Shown here in pieces: positions 59,652 to 64,000 of a stretch of 64,000 nt of DNA (within the stretch, counting starts at the first letter, position 1; the number at the start of each line of letters is the position of its first letter). Made by a program: the position numbers and the translations under genes. Below the pieces are notes generated by a model. The model was not told the DNA's origin. It worked only from the letters and a program-made list of their open reading frames with translations, and did not search any database. Source of the stretch: Gelatoporia subvermispora B (Eukaryota; Basidiomycota; Agaricomycetes; Polyporales; Gelatoporiaceae); NCBI GenBank assembly GCA_000320605.2, contig KB445807.1, positions 187,825 to 251,824 of the forward strand, given 5' to 3'.

Positions 59652-62264
59652 GAGACTATCTAACGAAAGGGATGGGTAGTGATCTGGTGCCGGAATTTAA
59701 GGCCAGCCAACGGCCGGGTCTGTGACCACTGGGTTTGTTGTTTTGTAGATAGTAATGTCGCGTGGACAAATGTTCTTGAATTTTGACAGAACTATAGCAA
59801 ATGTGGGGCCTGGCTTAGGGCAAGTGTGAGGATAGTGCGAACTTGTGCAGCCAAGGCTGCTGCCAATACGCGCGACATCACAACATGCTCAAAAGATCCA
59901 AACGCCGTTGGCCTCAAGTGTATGGGGCAGTCGGCACGTAGGAAACGCAGGGGTCCTAAGCCCACAAAGCCGTGGCGTATGTTCCGGAGGCATAATCATC
60001 TTCCCTCGCCCAGAATCCACTTTATCCAGAATTTCCCCTTTTTATCAGACACCCTGGTCATTCGTTCGTTCCCCAGCAATAGGAAAGACAGATGCAGATG
60101 TATATGAATTTGGTCACTCACTGCCAAGATAATCAGGTACCTTTCATTGCCCACATGCCTGCGCGCACAGCCCCTGTTCCGGTATATGAGTATCGCGCCA
60201 TCCAAACCCGATGGTACAACAACGCCCTGGCTTTCTTCTAAGACAAATGAAATGGGCCACAAAATGGATGTAAATTGAAAACGGACACAGACAATGTCAA
60301 CTTTGGTGGGCTGCATGCTGTTGATATGCAGTCGAAGGCCGTGCCATACGCTAATTACGTGATAAGATCTTTTACCAACGATGTGTAATGCGTTGAACTA
60401 TGTCTTCAAAGCTGTATTATCTCTCTTCATCTTGGATTGGCTCCCAATATTTGTATAGGACCTCGTCCTCTATCCCAGCTGCTCGCAGCACGGCACCAAA
60501 TCCAATGAGTGACCACGATCCAGTGTAGCTAGCTGGCGTGCCGTCCGAGTATTCAAGCCAAAGTTCCGCACGGCCGAAATCCACGATGACGATCTCAGGG
60601 TCATTGTTTGGCGCTTGCCAAATGTGCGGACAAAGCACGTTGCGAGGGTGCTCATCTCCATGTCCTACGCCGGCATATCGAAGAGCTCTGAACGCATGTC
60701 TCATGCGAAGAACCTGCCCAAATGTATGAGGACCAAGCAGATGAGAGAGATTAGATGTGTCGCCGTACAAAGTCAATCTGGACATCTCGGGGCCAACTCT
60801 TGGCGTTCGCCTCGAGAAGGCTAGGCGCGTCAATGACTTCCATCAGCAGACCCCACGCCCGGCCTCCATCTGGCAGCTGAAACTACAGAACGCCTCTTAG
60901 ATGTACTGCTGGGATATGAGACGAGATGCGAAGAAGGCGAACCAAGTATATTCCGTAATAATGCGGAAGAAGGCAACCTTGCAAGCTGCGCAAGCGGTGA
61001 TAAGCTGCTTCTTCCTTTTGGGCGACCTCTATCGCCGGTTCAAGACCATCCGCGGAATTGATTGACCCCCAAGGGCTTTCATAGGAGTTCGCTTCTCTAC
61101 CTAGGGGGAACAATCGTTCGTCGTACAACTTGAGGCACAGTTTTGCCTCAATTCCATTCAGTGTACCGTAGAAGACTTGAGAAAACGAATTGTCACCAGA
61201 TCGACGGATGTTTGTGACAGTAAAAGAAAACCCATCAGTGATTGCGGAATCACAGTGGCTATGCAGGATTCGATCGGCTTCGCGCGACCTTGGACGAGAC
61301 CATCTCGTGATCGCAGAAAGTGTCTCTGGCGGGACTTCGAGCGGCGGGAACGGAGAGCGCATAGTGAAATGCAGTGAGGCAAATTCACGGCGCCCCGAGC
61401 AAACGAGGATGTCTCCCGAGTTGATGGGGCGAAGACGAGCCTGACCAGCTAGAGTATTCTTCCATTCCTTAAACAGTTCCCACTCTTCTCGTGAATGCTG
61501 CAGCACATACTGATCCCAATCTTGGAAAGTGTCCCTGTTTTTGATAGCATCGTCGAGATCACGGACCGTAGGAACTACCCGGGGAAAGGCGCCTCTCCGA
61601 AGGAGCGTGGGCCACAATCCATCCGCGTAGAGGCCTTGAGGACATCCTATACCGTGTATGAGAGCTCCGAGCAGGTATCGAACTGGATGTTGCTCCGCAG
61701 GCACCGATTGGCAATACAGAGGATCCAGCCCATTCCGCAGCCGACGGCATCGAATCTTGAACACGACAGATGAAAATTCGTCTGTCAGAATGCCATAAGG
61801 AGCATTGTAGTCGAGAGCTAGCTCTTTCAAGTCATCGACCATTCGAATGATAGCTTCTGGGAGGTGGAGCACGTAATCCGAAGCATGCAGCTCGAAGTAC
61901 TCCGGCTTTAAAGTTCCAGGTGGCTGAAAGAATATGACATATCAGAACGAACGGTGATGGTACATGCACAACCGTACCACAAAGCTAGTGATGCAAAAGG
62001 CCTGGTGGACTTTTGACCAGTCGTCGGGGGGAGGATCGGATAATTTCCGCCAGTTTGCGCCGGGGCTGCCAGAGTAAAGGCCGATGCCAAACATGTATGA
62101 AGCTGGAGTGCCTGTCTCCAGATGAGCAGAGACAACGATGACCATTATTGATAAACCGACCATCTTCGGCTCTGAACGCTACACACTCGAGATCCGGGCT
62201 GCCGAATCGCAACGCATGTGTGTTGAACAGCGTGCAAACGGGTAGTAGATATTTGTCCTCGATG
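59527..62264. repeat. Duplicated segment (dehydrogenase 3' fragment, spacer, kinase C)
   Basis: Copy of 51,164-53,916. It begins precisely where the nuclease-like homology ends. 59,527-59,725 is an almost unchanged copy of the last dehydrogenase exon including its stop codon, out of frame with the upstream gene. Confidence 0.8.
59996..60316 (-). CDS. Small ORF shared by both duplicated spacers, doubtful
   Basis: 106-codon open frame beginning MQPTKVDIVCVRFQFTSILW and containing EESQGVVVPSGL and VGNERYLIILAV. The counterpart in the 51.7-52.0 kb copy keeps most of the same amino acids but has a stop and a frame change. This could be a former exon of an unknown gene or a chance frame kept by recent duplication. 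No family recognised. Confidence 0.3.
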   Translation of the reverse strand: MQPTKVDIVCVRFQFTSILWPISFVLEESQGVVVPSGLDGAILIYRNRGCARRHVGNERYLIILAVSDQIHIHLHLSFLLLGNERMTRVSDKKGKFWIKWILGEGR

Positions 62265-62597
62265 CTGTCAATATATATCGTCAACTCGTTGAGTGGCAGC
62301 ATCTCCTTTAGCTACTGACCGATCAGTGGACTCTGGTGGCGTCATATCCATCTGCTCGAACCTACGCGCCCACAAGAAGCGCTTGAAGGACTGGATGAAC
62401 TGGGACAGGTAAGGGTCCGTCACGTCGCGAGCCTGCCGTGAGATGAGCTTTGAAGACTCCATTTCATCTGGTGTACCCGGGCAGCTGTACATATTCACAG
62501 CAATAGCGAGACGCAGATAACGCTGGGGGGAGGATGACAGTGCTACGCCAGACAAGACTGTGGCAGTGGTAACAAGGGAACTTGAATCGGACGCCAT
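60417..62597 (-). CDS. Atypical protein-kinase-like protein, copy C
   Basis: Closest paralog of copy A. Exons on the minus strand: 62597-62320, 62264-62161, 62111-61978, 61923-60943, 60882-60769, 60713-60417; 635 residues. N-terminal blocks: DPYLSQFIQSFKRFLWARRF, EDKYLLPVCTLFNTHALRFG, YMFGIGLYSGSPG, APYGILTDEFSSVVFKI. Kinase core: FTMRSPFPPLEVPPE, FSQVFYGTLNG, beta-3 LCLKLYDERLFPLG, alpha-C AQKEEAAYHRL, hinge LLMEVIDAPSLL, catalytic loop VGHGDEHPRNVLCPHI and VDFGRAELWL. All catalytic positions are kept. It differs from A by many substitutions spread through the protein although gene structure is identical. It is divergent from the PD-(D/E)XK-like gene at 63,301. Confidence 0.85.
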
Positions 62598-63300
62598 GGC
62601 AGCAGGTTATTGCTACAAATCGCGAGCGGCTGAATAAAAACTTCCCACCGGAACCGCAGAGTGTCCTGCTTGTATGTCGGAGGTTCCAAAGATTTTGAGG
62701 CGTCAGCCGCAGTGGAACCGAGCCACCATATTTAGATGAATCACGCGTCTGCCTTGTTCTCAAAAAGGCAATTGTTGATGCACCTCATGGCACGTACCAG
62801 CCGACTGACCAACTTGGGGAGGAAAAGAAAGTCCCGGGACAGGTGCTTCTCGAATTGCGTATGTCAATGGGTGTATTCAGGTATCTTCTCAAAAGGCTAT
62901 CAGGCTGAGCGATGTATGAGACACAGGGTGTCCAATATAGTATATCTGTGAGAGTCGGTCAAGATCAAATGGCATCGGTACGATCTTCCCGGTGAGAAGT
63001 ACTCAAAGCTGCTGACCATGAAGCTTCGCAATTCTCCTGATCCATGTAATCGATCATAACGTGCAAGCACTCATGACTCCTGCTTCCATGAGAATAGTCC
63101 TGTTCCGAGGAACAATGAACTCATTGGTGCGAGGAGACAGCACCGTTGAGCGAGTACGACGGAATAAATCCGGCGTGTTCCCGGCGACACCAGCTGTTGG
63201 GATATCGCAAGAAAAGCGCCGACGTAAAGAGTCATATATAAAGCTCGAGCGGTATAGTATACGCCCCGTTTTGCTCGCACATATCTACTGCGTCAACCAC
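62598..63300. promoter_or_regulatory. Divergent spacer between kinase C and the nuclease-like gene
   Basis: About 700 bp with no gene seen, presumed to hold both promoters. A TATA-like run (agtcatatataaagc) lies ~65-70 bp upstream of the 63,301 start codon. Confidence 0.45.
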
Positions 63301-64000
63301 ATGTCTTCTCCGACTTCTGTGTGGGAGTTCTTGACGGACCCTGCCTTCAAGGGCGTTCTTCCTGGTCTTACGCGACAATATCTTGACACTGGCCCCGTCG
63401 GTACCACTCGTTCTAAGACGATGCGGGATTGGCTCGCTAGGAATTGCAAATCTTTGAACCTGACAGAAGTGGAGTGGAACTGGCAAAGGGCTGGGGAATT
63501 CGGGTTCTTCCAAGATGCTATGAAGACTATCGAATGGGATGCCGTCAAGGATACTGTATGGCCGCTGCAAGAGATACCTTACGCCCGTGCGCGGAACGAA
63601 GCCGACATCACGTATGTTATCGAAGCACTAAGCACCTGAGCTAACTGAAGTTGCTTGCACCCAGTGTTGCTGTCGAGAAGCACATCCTATATCCAGTTTG
63701 GCGGCTCCTCACTAGTCGAGACAACGTAAAGGATGTGAAGGTGGATGTAACACCTGAGTTCCGCGAGTCGGCGTTGCGAGAGTATGCGCTCAAGACCTCG
63801 AATCTAAGCGAAGCATACGCTGCGGGAGACACAGCAAGGACGGGGGTTCGCGTGGACAAGATTTTCTCCCTAGAGTTGACCTACGACATGACTCGTGTTG
63901 TCGGTCCCAGGCTCAGGTCCCATGGCGATGTCAAGGATACGACCCAAAACTCTGGCACAGGCATCAAGTCTGTCTCAACGTTTCTGCCTTTCGAGGAGCT
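63301..64000 (+). CDS. PD-(D/E)XK nuclease-like protein, 3' end off the window
   Basis: Exons 63301-63611 and 63665->64000; about 215 residues in the window. N-terminal: VWEFLTDPAFKGVLPGL, LARNCKSLNLTEVEWNW, then WPLQEIPYARARNEADITSV and VEKHILYPVWRLL. The helix Glu in ARNEAD and the later RVDKIFSLEL (candidate metal-binding Asp) fit the fungal PD-(D/E)XK-like family; the E-x-K strand should follow FLPFEEL, beyond the edge. It pairs divergently with kinase C, mirroring the kinase B / truncated nuclease pair. The family call comes from motif memory and needs a profile search; DNA cleavage activity is not established. Confidence 0.75.

Overview
The window looks like nuclear DNA of a filamentous basidiomycete, most likely an Agaricomycete (Polyporales-like; this is inferred from gene content, not from any search). 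The signs are dense genes split by many 45-65 bp GT-AG introns, very short exons, a fungal Goodbye-NACHT-ankyrin STAND protein, an HSPA12-type Hsp70 and several basidiomycete-type hypothetical families. I built the exon models by eye; for the multi-exon genes I checked that reading frames close across every junction.

Left part (1-13.8 kb): a Goodbye-NACHT-ankyrin receptor-like gene on the minus strand runs off the left edge. It is followed by a long GC-rich, gene-poor stretch that holds a tRNA-Leu(CAG) with a short intron and several diverged repeated segments, one possibly a fragment of an RTA1-like membrane protein. 13.8-19.4 kb: two intact, convergent ERV14/cornichon genes form the arms of a large inverted duplication around an N-acetylglucosamine kinase gene.

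Middle (19.6-49.6 kb): mostly housekeeping genes. In order these are an HSPA12-like ATPase, a coiled-coil protein, a steroid 5-alpha-reductase-family enzyme, a decaying ribosomal uS2 (RPS0) paralog, an ALY/Yra1-like RRM protein, a small membrane ORF, a coiled-coil gene with an apparent frameshift, an F-box protein, a ~309 bp direct-repeat pair (TRIM/LTR-like), REX4 exonuclease, a mitochondrial carrier with 10-11 nt exons, a Ser/Pro-rich single-pass membrane protein, an unknown protein, HRD3/SEL1L (ERAD), a LARGE-like GT49 glycosyltransferase divergent from HRD3, and a UAF30/SWIB-type protein.

Right part (50-64 kb): a D-2-hydroxyacid dehydrogenase gene, then an accessory region. It contains three paralogous atypical kinase-like genes (all minus strand) and two PD-(D/E)XK nuclease-like genes (plus strand). 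Two kinase/nuclease pairs are divergent neighbours. One nuclease-like gene is truncated and fused to a duplicated 3' fragment of the dehydrogenase gene, which marks a segmental duplication of dehydrogenase 3' end plus kinase. A Tc1/mariner relic sits between one pair. This repeated kinase plus nuclease-like module is the most interesting part of the window.
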